Part shown: positions 45,851 through 55,477 of the stretch, in pieces
Position numbering within the stretch: the stretch's first letter is position 1
Layout of the letters: the number at the start of each line of letters is the position of its first letter
Assembly (NCBI GenBank): GCA_034521575.1
Contig: JAXHMJ010000005.1
Span: forward strand, 1,426,001 to 1,490,000
Reading direction: 5' to 3'
Length of the DNA stretch: 64,000 nucleotides
Source of the DNA: a candidate division KSB1 bacterium
GTDB taxonomy: Bacteria; Zhuqueibacterota; Zhuqueibacteria; Residuimicrobiales; Krinioviventaceae
The notes under the pieces: model-generated
Database searches by the model: none
Told to the model about the DNA's origin: nothing
What the model saw: only the letters and a program-made list of their open reading frames with translations
Program-made: the position numbers and the translations under genes

Positions 45851-46568
45851 TTAATAGCCGAAAAAAGACTCGGATTTGATATTGTTTTCCGATACTCCCA
45901 AGCGGTTCAGAATATCCGTCAAATCAGTCACCATCGCCGGCGGACCGCTGATATAATCAGACAGGAACGGTCAGATCATTCACATAATCCCGAACAAAAG
46001 CATCATCCAGCATGCGTTTTTCCCCGTTCCAGTCATTATGATGAGTATTGGTTTCAGTCAGTGTCGGAACGTAATTGAGAGCAGGGAAATCTTTTATCAT
46101 CCGCGTGAAAAAAGAATGGAACGCAGCCGTTTCAGCGGTCTTGTTGCTGTACAGTAACGTCAATGGCGTTTCCACTCCCTCATGATAGTTGTCCAGAATC
46201 ATTGACCGGAACGGCGTTATTCCAATACCTCCTGTTAAAAAAACAGCCGGCTTGTCCTGATCAAGCACGAGTTCGCCTTTTGCCGGTGTGATTCTGATCT
46301 CAGATTCCAGCGGTAATTCTTGCCAGGTTTTTTTGAATCCACTGCCTGTTTGTCGGGTCACAATCAAAAGAGTTCCCGCTCCCGGCGCTGATGCAATCGT
46401 GAACGGACGGGACGCGCCTTTTTTGTCTTCATATTTCAACTCGGGCAACTGTACGATGGTGTGTTGTCCCGCTTGAAACCCAAACCCCTCCGGTTTTTCC
46501 AGTTCGAATGCCATTGTACCCGCTGCGATGACATATCGGCTCAGCAATTTCACAGCTATCGTTTCCAT
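45851..46568 (-). CDS. Ferredoxin-NADP reductase-type flavoprotein, interrupted by a 1-nt frameshift near its end
   Basis: The first frame has the FAD domain (QHTIVQLPELKYEDKKGASRPFTIASAPGAGTLL, with RPFTIAS) and the NAD domain (GGIGITPFRSMI, TLLYSNKTAE) and stops at TGA 45957. The next frame continues TATATCAGC as YISGPPAMVTDLTDILNRLGV and ends FFGY at TAA 45851. The GPPAMV motif is the NAD(P)-binding end of the family, so removing one base near 45964-45965 restores it. No 2Fe-2S domain. It could reduce ferredoxin or a cytochrome; the partner is unknown. Confidence 0.82.
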
Positions 46569-46675
46569 AGTCTACCCCTTTAAATTTAACCTATAACCTA
46601 TAACCTCACTCTATTAAACGAAAACAACAATTTTTCTATAACATTCCCCCAAAACTCAAAATGTTTGTCCTGATT

Positions 46676-47645
46676 TTACAGGGGCAATTCAATTCGAAAA
46701 CAGGCGCCTCCCAATTCAGAATCAGAGATATCCATACTGCCGCCCAACACATCAACATACACTTTGATCGAGGTCAAACCTAAACCCGTACCCTTTGTCT
46801 GAGTTGTATAAAATGCTTTCAGGACATTATTGCGTTCTTCCTCGGGAATTCCCGGCCCGTCATCATGTACCTTGAGCACGGCATTATTTTCATGCCGGTG
46901 CAACTCTAATAGTATATGTCCCTGATGATCAATCGCGCGCCCTGCATTAATAATTAAATTGACAAGCAGCTGACGACAGATTGTCGGGCTGCCCTCGATT
47001 TCAAACTCTTCTTCCCCTCGATATTCAATGTTGCAATGATTCACTTCCTTGTATTTTCTTAAAAATCCAATCGTTTGCTTGATCAGCTTGGCAAAATCGA
47101 AACAGTTCCAGCTCTGATGGCAGGTTCTCTTTACCCGTATTCATCAGACGCTGTGACAATATTTGCAAATCTTTGATCGCTTCCCCAAATTTTTCACGCA
47201 CCTCATCATCAATCTTTACATCTTTGTTAATTTGGGTGAGCAAATACCAATGGTAATCCAGTATGGTTAAAACATTATTAATATCATGTGCGACGGATGA
47301 AGCGAAAATGCCAGCCATTGCCTGGCGTTGAGAAATCAAAAGTTCATTTTTTTGGGCCATTATTTCTTCATGCTGATGAGCCAGCCGTTTAAAAAGAATA
47401 TATAGCAATAGAAAGATCAACACCGAAGTCACAAAGACAAAGACAACCCCTTTTATTATTTCCAGACTGTAAAAATTTTCTGTATTTGCTGCAATATTTT
47501 TGACAACATTCCCCGAGATCCAAATATATGCGACACAGACCACAAAGTAAAAAACAGAGCTGAAAAACGCCCATCTGAATGGTTTTACAAAAAAATAATT
47601 TTCAAAAAATTCGATATCCCGGCCCTTGCCGTGTTCAGACTTCAA
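46676..47645 (-). CDS. Membrane sensor histidine kinase, interrupted by a 1-nt frameshift
   Basis: The first frame starts at ATG 47645 with two membrane helices (FFSSVFYFVVCVAYIWISG and GVVFVFVTSVLIFLLLYILF), then a coiled coil and the H-box MAGIFASSVAHDINNVLTILDYH. The second frame (to 46676) gives SPTICRQLLVNLIINAGRA (N-box), DDGPGIPEEERNNV (G1/F) and TKGTGLGLTSIK (G2). Removing one C (G at 47099) joins them as ELELFDFAKLIKQTIGFLRKY. The small sensor part has no PAS or CHASE domain. No response regulator is adjacent; acetate kinase follows, so acetyl phosphate metabolism may be linked only by location. Confidence 0.83.
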
Positions 47646-47716
47646 AGTACTCCCTCCCGTTTATATGGTTATTATACATTCTTAACAACGTTTAGATCAC
47701 GAATAATCCTGTGTTT

Positions 47717-48919
47717 TTAAAACAATTTTTCACCTCTCTCTGATTGATCCAGAATGGCCCGGGTATCTCGGGCGATGGCCAATTCTTCATTTGTCGGGAT
47801 CACCAGTACCTTGACACGCCCTTTGCCGATATCTAAATCATTCCTTTCATTTCTTTGATGATCAAGCAGTAAACCGAATGCATTCAGATTAAATACAATT
47901 TTCCCCCGTATATAAGCTGAATGCTCACCGACACCGGCGGTAAAGATCAGAACATCTAGCCCGCCCATCAGGCACATATAAGCGCCTATGTATTTTTTTA
48001 CGCGATGAGCATAGAGTCTTAGTGCACAATCTGCAGCCGAATCACCGTTTTTAGCGTTTTCCTCTGCAACTCGAAAATCCGTCGTGCCGCACAGGGCTTT
48101 TAATCCGCTTTCCCGGTTCAAGACAGTGTCAATTTCTTCTACCGACAATCCTTCATGTTTGGCAATAAAGGGTATAATGGCGGGATCAATATCGCCGCTC
48201 CGAGTGCTCATGACAAGGCCTTCCAGCGGTGTAAATCCCATACTGGTTTCCACGCAACGGCCATTTTGTGTCGCGCAAACACTGGCGCCACTGCCCAAAT
48301 GGCAACTGATGATCCGTAACGCCTCCAGCGGCTGTTGAACGATCTCTGCAGCCCGGCTGCTCACATAGGAATGGGACGTACCATGAAAGCCATATCGCCG
48401 TATATGATGTTTCGTTTTCCAGGGTTCCGGGATGGCATAGTCATATGCAGCCTGAGGAAGCCGGGCGCCATAGGCTGTATCAAATACGGCGACTTGAGGT
48501 GTATCCGGAAATAATTTTTGACAGGCTGATATTCCTTCCAGATTCGGCGGATTGTGTAACGGACTGAGAGAAATGACGGCGTTGATTGCTTTGATCACCT
48601 GTTCAGTAATCAAAGTTGATTGATCAAATTCCGGCCCGCCATGTACAACACGATGTCCGATGGCCGAAATCTCGGTTTTTTTGCCGATCACGCCATACCG
48701 CTTATCCAGCAACGTGTCAAGGACGAGTTGAATCGCATGTTCATAAGAGCTAATATCAAGACTCTGTGTCAGTTCTTTGTTATCACCCGTTTTAAAAAAA
48801 AGTTGAGAGGCATGGCCGATTTCTTCGACAATTCCCCCGGCCAGTTCGGTTTCATCTGCCATTTCTAATAATTTAAACTTTACAGAAGAACTTCCGCAGT
48901 TGAGTACCAGAACTTTCAT
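47717..48919 (-). CDS. ackA: Acetate kinase
   Basis: The 400-residue protein is full length: VLNCGSSSVKFKLLEM (N-terminal ATP-type loop), GHRVVHGGPEF, RRYGFHGTSHSYV with a catalytic His, SCHLGSGASVCA, STRSGDIDPAIIPF and FTAGVGEHS. It makes ATP and acetate from acetyl phosphate, or the reverse. pta is not adjacent. Anaerobic energy gain fits the rest of the window. Confidence 0.97.
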   Translation of the reverse strand: MKVLVLNCGSSSVKFKLLEMADETELAGGIVEEIGHASQLFFKTGDNKELTQSLDISSYEHAIQLVLDTLLDKRYGVIGKKTEISAIGHRVVHGGPEFDQSTLITEQVIKAINAVISLSPLHNPPNLEGISACQKLFPDTPQVAVFDTAYGARLPQAAYDYAIPEPWKTKHHIRRYGFHGTSHSYVSSRAAEIVQQPLEALRIISCHLGSGASVCATQNGRCVETSMGFTPLEGLVMSTRSGDIDPAIIPFIAKHEGLSVEEIDTVLNRESGLKALCGTTDFRVAEENAKNGDSAADCALRLYAHRVKKYIGAYMCLMGGLDVLIFTAGVGEHSAYIRGKIVFNLNAFGLLLDHQRNERNDLDIGKGRVKVLVIPTNEELAIARDTRAILDQSERGEKLF

Positions 48920-49060
48920 TTGGCGCCTCCGGTTAAAAGTGTACAGCAGAGAATAACAGGAATATGATAAATAAAGCAGTGAAATCCAAGTCCCGTTTGA
49001 AAAAATATTTGGATTTCAGGATTTTGGCGTTAAATTAGTGCTAAAACAAAGGAGAGCTTT

Positions 49061-50647
49061 ATGCCGAAAACATGTATCGTACTATTTACCATTATTCTTC
49101 TCATGCAACCACTATCCGCAAAACAGGACTGGGAAGGCGACCGGCCGGACGGCTGTACCAGTATCACGGTAGGAAAACTGGCATCCGACGACGGTTGGGT
49201 CAGCACCTCGCATACCTGTGACAGTCACAGAACACGATCCTGGCTGGACATCACAAAACGACAAACCCATACACCGGGATCCAAAGTCACCATGCGGAAG
49301 CGGGTCAATGATGACTCTAAAACCATGCCTACGTATAAAAAAATTGAAACCGGACAAATTACTCAAGCAGATACAACCTATGGATTTATCAATACAGCTT
49401 ATCCCTGTATGAATGAACATCAATTGGCTATTGGAGAATCGACGTTTGGAGGCCGGGAAAGCCTTCGTTCCGAAAAAGGATTGATTGACTGTCAGCAGTT
49501 GGTCCAGCTGATGCTGGAACGCTGCAAAACAGTTAAAGAGGCGATCCATTTGTCCGGAACGCTTTTAAAGACCTATGGATGGAATGATTACGGCGAATGC
49601 CTGACCATTGCAGACACAGAACAAGTCTGGCACCTTGAAATTGTCGGTCCCGGAAAAGGCAACAAGGGAGCCGTCTGGGCCGCACAACGCGTGCCGGACG
49701 ACCATGTATCCGTGAACGCCAATGCCAGCCGGATCCGCCAGGTCGATGTGAGCGATAGCGAATATTTTCTCGCCTCGGAAAATTTGACTCAAGTAGCCCG
49801 GGACAGCGGGTGGTGGGCTCCGGAAGACGGTCCGTTTGAGTTCTGTTATGCCTACGACCCGGAAGGACGCGAATCTTTTGCCGGACGTCGACGCGAATGG
49901 CGTGTTCTCAGTCTCATGGCGCCTTCTCTGAACCTGCATCCGAATGCGGAAAACTTTCCGTTTTCTGTAAAACCGGACGAACCGGTGAGCCTGCAAAAAA
50001 TCATATCCATTTTTCAGGATTATTACGAGGGCACAGACTATAACTTTGTCAAGAATATCACGGTCACCGATGACAGCGGTTACACGATTCTATCCCCGCT
50101 GGCCAACCCGTTTATGCCCTATGATATGAACAAGGTATTCGACATCAACGGCGGCTGGGGATGGCGCGGGGAACGCACGATCGCACGCTGGTATACCATG
50201 TACGCCACCATTACACAGTCCAGAGCCGATCTACCCGATGAAATCGGCGGTGTGGTCTGGATGGCGATGGACAATGTCGCCAGTTCCATCTATACTCCCA
50301 TTTACTGCAGCGCCGCCGATGTGGCGAAACCCTACAAAGTGCCGGGCCGGGTGAACGGCTATACCCGGGAAAGCGCCTGGTGGGCCTTTAATCGGTTGGG
50401 CACCCTCACCGCCCAGCGCTGGGGCGATATGCGCCATGATGTACGCGAGGTCTGGGACCCGATGCAGGAAACACTGCTGAACAATCAAAAAGACGTGGAA
50501 GCCAAAGCCATGAATTTGTTGAAAACCGACCCGGGGAAAGCGCAAAAATACTTGACGGAATACGGCATCAAATGGGGAAACAAAGTGGTTGAACAGGCTT
50601 GGGACCTGGGAGACCTGCTGTGGACCCGGTATGATGAAAAATTTTAG
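49061..50647 (+). CDS. Secreted C69-family dipeptidase
   Basis: ATG 49061 follows AGGAGAGCTTT. A signal peptide ends near LSAKQ. DGCTSITVGKLASDDGWVSTSHTCDSH is the PF03577 (peptidase C69) Ntn-type start, where the Cys of GCTSI would be the nucleophile after processing. TYGFINTAYPCMNEHQLAIGESTFGG and CYAYDPEGRESFAGRRREWRV also match. At 528 residues it is normal in length. It would cleave dipeptides in the periplasm. A strong terminator follows. Confidence 0.92.
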   Translation: MPKTCIVLFTIILLMQPLSAKQDWEGDRPDGCTSITVGKLASDDGWVSTSHTCDSHRTRSWLDITKRQTHTPGSKVTMRKRVNDDSKTMPTYKKIETGQITQADTTYGFINTAYPCMNEHQLAIGESTFGGRESLRSEKGLIDCQQLVQLMLERCKTVKEAIHLSGTLLKTYGWNDYGECLTIADTEQVWHLEIVGPGKGNKGAVWAAQRVPDDHVSVNANASRIRQVDVSDSEYFLASENLTQVARDSGWWAPEDGPFEFCYAYDPEGRESFAGRRREWRVLSLMAPSLNLHPNAENFPFSVKPDEPVSLQKIISIFQDYYEGTDYNFVKNITVTDDSGYTILSPLANPFMPYDMNKVFDINGGWGWRGERTIARWYTMYATITQSRADLPDEIGGVVWMAMDNVASSIYTPIYCSAADVAKPYKVPGRVNGYTRESAWWAFNRLGTLTAQRWGDMRHDVREVWDPMQETLLNNQKDVEAKAMNLLKTDPGKAQKYLTEYGIKWGNKVVEQAWDLGDLLWTRYDEKF

Positions 50648-50712
50648 AAATCAGGATGATGAAATACCTGACACAGTCATTTTTCAAAAGTCATAAATTA
50701 AGGCACAAATAA

Positions 50713-50756
50713 AAAATCCCGAAACAGGACTTTTTGCTATCTTGTTTCGGGATTTT
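50713..50756 (+). terminator. Intrinsic terminator after the C69 peptidase gene
   Basis: AAAATCCCGAAACA (50713-50726) and TGTTTCGGGATTTT (50743-50756) are a 14-base perfect inverted repeat with a 16-base loop, ending in a T-run. It can work on either strand. Confidence 0.8.
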
Positions 50757-50810
50757 AAAATTCTATCGGACAATATAAGCGCTACATTTTGATAGCACAA
50801 TTTGGGTGAA

Positions 50811-50862
50811 TCTTTTTTCTTTGCGCTCTTTGCTTCTCTGCGTGGTTTGTTTTTTTAAAAGA
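50811..50862. repeat. Dispersed hairpin-type repeat, copy 3 (related)
   Basis: TTTGCGCTCTTTGCTTCTCTGCG near 50819-50841 resembles the right arms of the elements at 7852 and 8398 (shared CTTTGCG...TCTCTGC elements). It is in a gap after the C69 terminator. Only one arm is clear. Confidence 0.35.
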
Positions 50863-50874
50863 AACGCATTGATA

Positions 50875-51228
50875 TTATTTAAACAACGGCTGTGTCTTTT
50901 CATCCAGCATCACCCAAAGCTCATAAATGCCGATCAGGGTTCCAATGGGAAACTGGATCAAATCCAGAACCGCGATGACGATTGTCAGTATTCTCGCCCA
51001 GCGTTGATATTTCAGCAGTCCCAGACCGGCAATGATTTCAGGAATCGCAATCAGCACAAAAAAGATCGCCAGAACGGTGCCCACAATGGAGGTGATTGCC
51101 ATCGCCTCCGGATCGCCCGAGATCAATCCGCCGCCGGCGATCACGAGAAACAATATCCCGCCAACCATCATTTTGATCACACCAAACACCAAATTCAAAA
51201 CCGCAACAACGGTAATATGCTTTTCCAT
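50875..51228 (-). CDS. Small four-helix membrane protein
   Basis: AAAGGAG lies before ATG 51228. The 117 residues have hydrophobic segments ITVVAVLNLVFGVIKMMVGGILFLV, AITSIVGTVLAIFFVLIAIPEIIAGLGLL and ILTIVIAVLDLIQFPIGTLIGIYELWVML. The pattern of a small integral protein ending YELWVML-x-E fits uncharacterised DUF4064/DUF2127-like families, but I cannot assign one. Function unknown. Confidence 0.65.
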   Translation of the reverse strand: MEKHITVVAVLNLVFGVIKMMVGGILFLVIAGGGLISGDPEAMAITSIVGTVLAIFFVLIAIPEIIAGLGLLKYQRWARILTIVIAVLDLIQFPIGTLIGIYELWVMLDEKTQPLFK

Positions 51229-51389
51229 TTTTCATCTCCTTTCGTGTGCGTATACGGAGATAATGAGAAAAAGTTTTAGAGCAAATACATTTTTTTCTAT
51301 TTAAAAGGATATTATCTTGATATCACAAAACCTGTCATTGAAAGACAAACCAATAACGGTTAAAAAAGCGCCTTTAACTTGCTATCAGT

Positions 51390-52067
51390 CTAGTCATCAA
51401 CATCCATCTCGTCCCATTCTTCTTTCAAATCATCAATAAACACTGAATTTTCAAAAACCGGATTGGTGATGAGATTGCGTAATTTTTGACGTCTCTCTTC
51501 CGAATCTTCAATTTCCTGCAATTTTGTGTATATCACGCCAACGGCAATATCGTTCTCCTGCAATGAGACGGCATCCAGTTTGACCCAGCCTTTGGGTTTA
51601 TTCTGGTTACCGATAATCTCTAGCCCAATCCCTTCTGATTCTGTCACAGCCACAAAGGACATGGGCTCAAGATTGGTTTCCGTCATGGTAATCAAATCCG
51701 GACGCTTGAACACCGGGGTTTTCGACACCACCACACCCGGCTCTCCCTGGGCAATGACGTATTCCGAAGACCAACCGATCGTGCTGTCTGACAGCATAAT
51801 TTTGTAATAAGAACGTTCAGGTTTGGCCGAATCCGGCTGTGTCATGCCCAACCAGGTTAGTTTTTCTCCGAGAGAAAGGGAGGTGATCCAATCCGCACTC
51901 GCAGACGGTCCTTGGCGGACAGAGGCTCCGTCCCAAACACAAACAGCAGGCAAGGAACGGTGTGCCGGCTCGATCGTTTGTTGTTCGACATCATTTTGCT
52001 GTTCCGGTTTTGGTTCACAGGCGAAAATTAAAAACAGAACAGCCATCAATACAGAAACATACTTCAT
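51390..52067 (-). CDS. Lipoprotein with SH3-like (SH3b) domain
   Basis: The signal LMAVLFLIFAC is a lipobox (IFAC), so it is membrane attached. CVWDGASVRQGPSASADWITSLSLGEKLTWLG is the SH3b/SH3_3-type core, as in proteins that bind peptidoglycan or act as modular sensors. A second, weaker copy may begin at VVVSKTPVFKRPDL. The C-terminus is charged and helical (LQEIEDSEERRQKLRNLI). GGAGGATCT precedes the ATG. Confidence 0.75.
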   Translation of the reverse strand: MKYVSVLMAVLFLIFACEPKPEQQNDVEQQTIEPAHRSLPAVCVWDGASVRQGPSASADWITSLSLGEKLTWLGMTQPDSAKPERSYYKIMLSDSTIGWSSEYVIAQGEPGVVVSKTPVFKRPDLITMTETNLEPMSFVAVTESEGIGLEIIGNQNKPKGWVKLDAVSLQENDIAVGVIYTKLQEIEDSEERRQKLRNLITNPVFENSVFIDDLKEEWDEMDVDD

Positions 52068-52427
52068 AGATCCTCCTTGTTTGCATTCTTTAATTGAATA
52101 AAACCCGCACTTTTAAATCCATCCCAATAGTAGTATTGTTCAGACCAGAATTCAGACAACAGCAAAGTCCGCAAAAAACGACAGCCGGGCGCTCGAGTGA
52201 GATGGATTGGGGCAATTTTCAGAATCGAAATTCAGACCCTGTTCTTCATGCTCATCCCAGATGGCGCGAGTCGAAACGTCAAGACATTCGATAGAGGCGC
52301 ACATATCTCCGCGCTCATCTCTTTTAACAAACCGAAAAGTTGATCATTCCCGGTTTGTGGCGGCAATGACCCGGCAATCGATTTGTTTGACTGGGGTGTC
52401 AGGGGGCAAATAATTTCATTGTTCAAT
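52068..52427. other. Intergenic region with an activator relic
   Basis: This 360-base gap separates the SH3 lipoprotein gene from the 3' end of the sulfatase gene. It holds a short fragment of a sigma-54 activator (52347-52409), listed apart. The rest has no frame with a ribosome site or a recognisable domain. Confidence 0.5.
52347..52409 (-). pseudogene. Fragment of an NtrC-type AAA+ activator
   Basis: On the minus strand 21 codons read LPPDTPVKQIDCRVIAATNRE before TGA 52344. The block PVKQIDCRVIAATNRE matches the very conserved sensor-1 region of sigma-54 activators (PV-x-x-DVRVIAATNRDL). Nothing else of the AAA+ domain is seen, and the frame is closed by stops on both sides. It is best read as a relic of a deleted gene just after the sulfatase stop. 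Confidence 0.5.
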
Positions 52428-54071
52428 TCAACCGGGATTTTTAATTTTTTCATGCCAGCCGCGCCCGTCAATGGGATAAACATCATGTTCTTTTGCCCAT
52501 TGATCCCAGAGCGCCGCCAGATTTTCAACTTTTTCAGGATATTGATCCGCCAGATTTTCAGTCTCCGATCGGTCACGGGACAGGTTGTACAATTCCCATT
52601 CGCCCACATAGGGAGGTTCATGCACTTTTTTGGATACCAATTTCCAGTTTCCATCGCGCACGGCCCGATTGGCGGTATGCTCGAAAAAAATGGGTCCGCG
52701 TTCAAACACCTCACTGTCAAAATTGGCAACCAGACTTTTGCCCGGCAAGGGATGGATGGGAACACCGTTCCATTCCCGTGGATAGGGGGTGTTGGTAATC
52801 TCCAAAAGCGTCGGCATAATATCAATGACATGTCCGATCTGCGGAATGATCTCGCCGTTTGCCTCAAAACGCTGAGGCCAATGCAGGATGAGCGGCGTGG
52901 CAATACCGCCTTCATGCACCCAGTGTTTGTACATGCGGAACGGCGTATTGCTGACATTGGCCCACTGTATGCGGTAACTCTGCATGGGATACTCTTGTCC
53001 CAGTTCATCAATTTGCTCATAGTCCAGTTCACCGCCCTGCGGTTCATGGCAGCCGCCGTTATCCGACAAAAACAAAACAAGCGTATTTTCCAGCTCACCA
53101 TATTCTTTTAACACATTGAGCATTTTACCGACGCCCTGATCCATACAATCGATTTGTCCGGCATACACGGCCATGCGCGCATCCCAGATTTGCTTTTCTT
53201 TTTCGCTCAAGGACTCCCAGGCGGGAATTCGCGCATCCCGTTCAGACAATGGCCAGGATTCATCCGCTATACCGAGTTCATAAAGACGCGCCAGCTTTTC
53301 TTTCCGCATGCGGTCCCAGCCTTTCATAAAAGCTCCGCGGTATTTGGCCACATCTTTTTCCAGAGCATGCAACGGCCGGTGCGGCGCGTAATAGGCGGCA
53401 TAGAAAAAGAAGGGCTGGTTCTTGTTCGTCTCCATATGCTCGCGCAGGAACTGTTCGCTTTTTTCATTGACCGCCGTGGTCAGATAAAAATCCTCCGGGA
53501 CGTCCAACCACTCATTGCCCTCAATTAAATTCTTCGGATGATAATAGCCGCCGCCCCCGGACAAATGGCCGTAATAGCGATCGAACCCGCGCTGCAGCGG
53601 CCAGTTGTGTTTCGGGCCTTTGGGTTTCATGGTTTTGTCGCTGGTGACATGCCATTTCCCGGTCATATAGCAGGCGTAACCCGACTGCTGCAGGGCCTGG
53701 GCGATGGTGATGCAATGTTCATTGAGGTCGCCCGTATAGCCGGGATGTCCCAGATCCGCTACAGTCATCCACCCCATTCCGGTCTGATGCTGATACAGTC
53801 CGGTGAGCAATGACGCGCGTGTGGGACAGCACCTGGAGGTATTGTAAAATTGATTGTAAACCAGACCGTTGCGGGCCAGTCGGTCAATATTCGGTGTCTG
53901 AATACCGGAGCCCATAAATCCCAGGTCGGAAAATCCCATATCATCCGCCATAATGAGCAGGATGTTGGGTTGTTTGCTCTTGTGAGAATCGGCGCATTGG
54001 AAAATTGAAAACAATCCGGCGCTCAATCCCCCGGCTGCAAACTGTTTTAAAAATTGCCGTCTGGATCTCAT
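52428..54071 (-). CDS. Sulfatase (arylsulfatase A-like), probably Tat-exported
   Basis: The 547-residue protein starts MRSRRQFLKQFAAGG, a twin-arginine signal, with a possible lipobox at FQC. The catalytic domain begins PNILLIMADDMGFSDLGFMGSG (metal Asp pair), and the sulfatase signature is RCCPTRASLLTGLYQHQTG, where the first Cys of C-x-P-x-R would become formylglycine. SDNGGCHEPQGG and GPKHNWPLQRGF match later metal and substrate segments. It would remove sulfate from a glycan. A maturase is not adjacent. GH5 and alpha-mannosidase genes are near. Confidence 0.92.
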   Translation of the reverse strand: MRSRRQFLKQFAAGGLSAGLFSIFQCADSHKSKQPNILLIMADDMGFSDLGFMGSGIQTPNIDRLARNGLVYNQFYNTSRCCPTRASLLTGLYQHQTGMGWMTVADLGHPGYTGDLNEHCITIAQALQQSGYACYMTGKWHVTSDKTMKPKGPKHNWPLQRGFDRYYGHLSGGGGYYHPKNLIEGNEWLDVPEDFYLTTAVNEKSEQFLREHMETNKNQPFFFYAAYYAPHRPLHALEKDVAKYRGAFMKGWDRMRKEKLARLYELGIADESWPLSERDARIPAWESLSEKEKQIWDARMAVYAGQIDCMDQGVGKMLNVLKEYGELENTLVLFLSDNGGCHEPQGGELDYEQIDELGQEYPMQSYRIQWANVSNTPFRMYKHWVHEGGIATPLILHWPQRFEANGEIIPQIGHVIDIMPTLLEITNTPYPREWNGVPIHPLPGKSLVANFDSEVFERGPIFFEHTANRAVRDGNWKLVSKKVHEPPYVGEWELYNLSRDRSETENLADQYPEKVENLAALWDQWAKEHDVYPIDGRGWHEKIKNPG

Positions 54072-55366
54072 ATCGACCTCCTGTGTTTTGTCATATGTTC
54101 ATTCACCAGTAACACCAAAGGTTCGTACAGCTGCGCCCGGGAAAACGCAAACTCGTCTACAGCATCATCCCATTCTTTGAAATCCGTTTGAGAAAGATTC
54201 ACGGCAAAGGTCTCGTGCGCCTTTGTGGTTTCTGCGATCAATTGTTTGTAAAACCGGTAGCGATTTTCCATATCGTCAGAAGCCAATATACTGTCTTTGC
54301 TGAACAAATCCCAGAAATTCCAGCCGCCGGTGAGATCCTGCATCAGATGCGCCCATTTGCCGTTTTCCGGCGGATTGATCACCCCCATGGAACCGCAATC
54401 CTTGAGCGGCCACAACGCCCAGGATATGGCTTGTTCTTCCAGCACATCCAGAAACCCAGCCAGAGCATCAAAATGATTCGGCAAATGCTGCGGATGACCG
54501 GTTTCACCGCAGAATAGCGGCTTGTTCAGATCGCGCAAATGCGCCAACGTCACATCGCGCGCCAGACTCATCTCGATCGGCTTGCGCAAATCGGTTGCAT
54601 CCAGATCATCAGGGATTTGCAGAAACGGGTAGAGATGAAACGAGTAGGAACAATTTTCATCCGGATTGCTGCGGAACATGGAAAAATCGCGCGCATACAC
54701 ATTGCCCTCGTAGAACAGAATATGATTCGAATCCACTTGACGGATCGAATCTGTACATTGCGAATAAAACCGAAGCATCACCTCGTCATATTCGTGATTA
54801 AAATAACAGGGCTCATTCAGCACATCATATCCGCCGATCCATTGCGCATCACTGTAATAATCGGCGATCTTTTGCCAGAGCTCAACCATTTCTGTCTGTG
54901 CCGGTTCATCGCCCCAGAACCGGTCCTCCCCGTTCGGATTGTCACTGTGCCAGTCTGGGTTTTGTCCGCCGGGTGCGGTGTGCATATCCAGAATGGCCCA
55001 GATTCGATGCTGCTCACAGAATTTGAGCAGTCGGTCGATCTCACGCACCCCTACACTCTTTTCAAACGAACCGGAAAACAAATGGTGATTGACCGGAACA
55101 CGCACCGTATTTAATCCGAGCGTGGCGACAAATCCCAGGTCCGCCTCATCGGTGTAACAGGTGTAATAGTGATCCCAGAACGCCTGTGCACGCTTTTTCC
55201 CAAACGCATGCACAATGGCCTCTCGAATCTGCGCATCCGTGCCTGGAAATCCAAACATAAAATGTTCCAGATTCAGATAGTTGCCCAGTCCGAATCCGCG
55301 CAGTCGAACCGGGGCATCATTGTACATGAATGTATTACCGGTGGTCGAAAGAAATGTTTTTTTCAT
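54068..55366 (-). CDS. Glycoside hydrolase family 5-like (cellulase-type) protein
   Basis: ATG 55366 follows AGGACC; the upstream in-frame codon at 55393 lacks a site. The TIM-barrel motifs are present: GLNTVRVPVNHHLF, WAILDMHTAPGGQNPDWHS, YDVLNEPCYFNHEYD (acid/base Glu of NEP) and PLFCGETGHPQHL (nucleophile Glu). It has no signal peptide, so it probably acts in the cytoplasm on an imported glycoside. Its start codes for MKKTFLSTTGN, next to the possible operator at 55440-55470. Its 3' end overlaps the sulfatase start. Confidence 0.88.
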   Translation of the reverse strand: MKKTFLSTTGNTFMYNDAPVRLRGFGLGNYLNLEHFMFGFPGTDAQIREAIVHAFGKKRAQAFWDHYYTCYTDEADLGFVATLGLNTVRVPVNHHLFSGSFEKSVGVREIDRLLKFCEQHRIWAILDMHTAPGGQNPDWHSDNPNGEDRFWGDEPAQTEMVELWQKIADYYSDAQWIGGYDVLNEPCYFNHEYDEVMLRFYSQCTDSIRQVDSNHILFYEGNVYARDFSMFRSNPDENCSYSFHLYPFLQIPDDLDATDLRKPIEMSLARDVTLAHLRDLNKPLFCGETGHPQHLPNHFDALAGFLDVLEEQAISWALWPLKDCGSMGVINPPENGKWAHLMQDLTGGWNFWDLFSKDSILASDDMENRYRFYKQLIAETTKAHETFAVNLSQTDFKEWDDAVDEFAFSRAQLYEPLVLLVNEHMTKHRRSI

Positions 55367-55429
55367 AGTTGGTCCTGTTGTTGTGAGGTGCAAAAAGTGT
55401 TTGAGTAAAAATATGTTGCATTATTATAA

Positions 55430-55470
55430 TTCTATATTGTAAAATATTGTACAAGCTTGCTATATTTTGA
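55430..55470. promoter_or_regulatory. Possible operator, CAAG-CTTG palindrome
   Basis: Between the divergent GH5 and methyltransferase genes, AATATTGTACAAGCTTGCTATATT contains CAAGCTTG (55452-55459) inside AT-rich inverted sequence. Two related elements with CAAG...CTTG in an ATAT frame are at 57583-57644 and 60513-60572, in the same carbohydrate gene region. This pattern is compatible with a LacI- or GntR-like regulator, but none is encoded in the window. Confidence 0.4.
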
Positions 55471-55477
55471 GGGTGAA

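Noticed and set aside
48600-48640. TTGATTGATCAA as a second FNR-type site
   Set aside because: The half-sites are only two bases apart instead of four, and it lies inside ackA.
52232-53101. A 289-codon minus-strand frame overlapping the sulfatase gene
   Set aside because: Most of it lies inside the sulfatase in another frame and has no domain. The tail in the gap holds only the NtrC relic in yet another frame.
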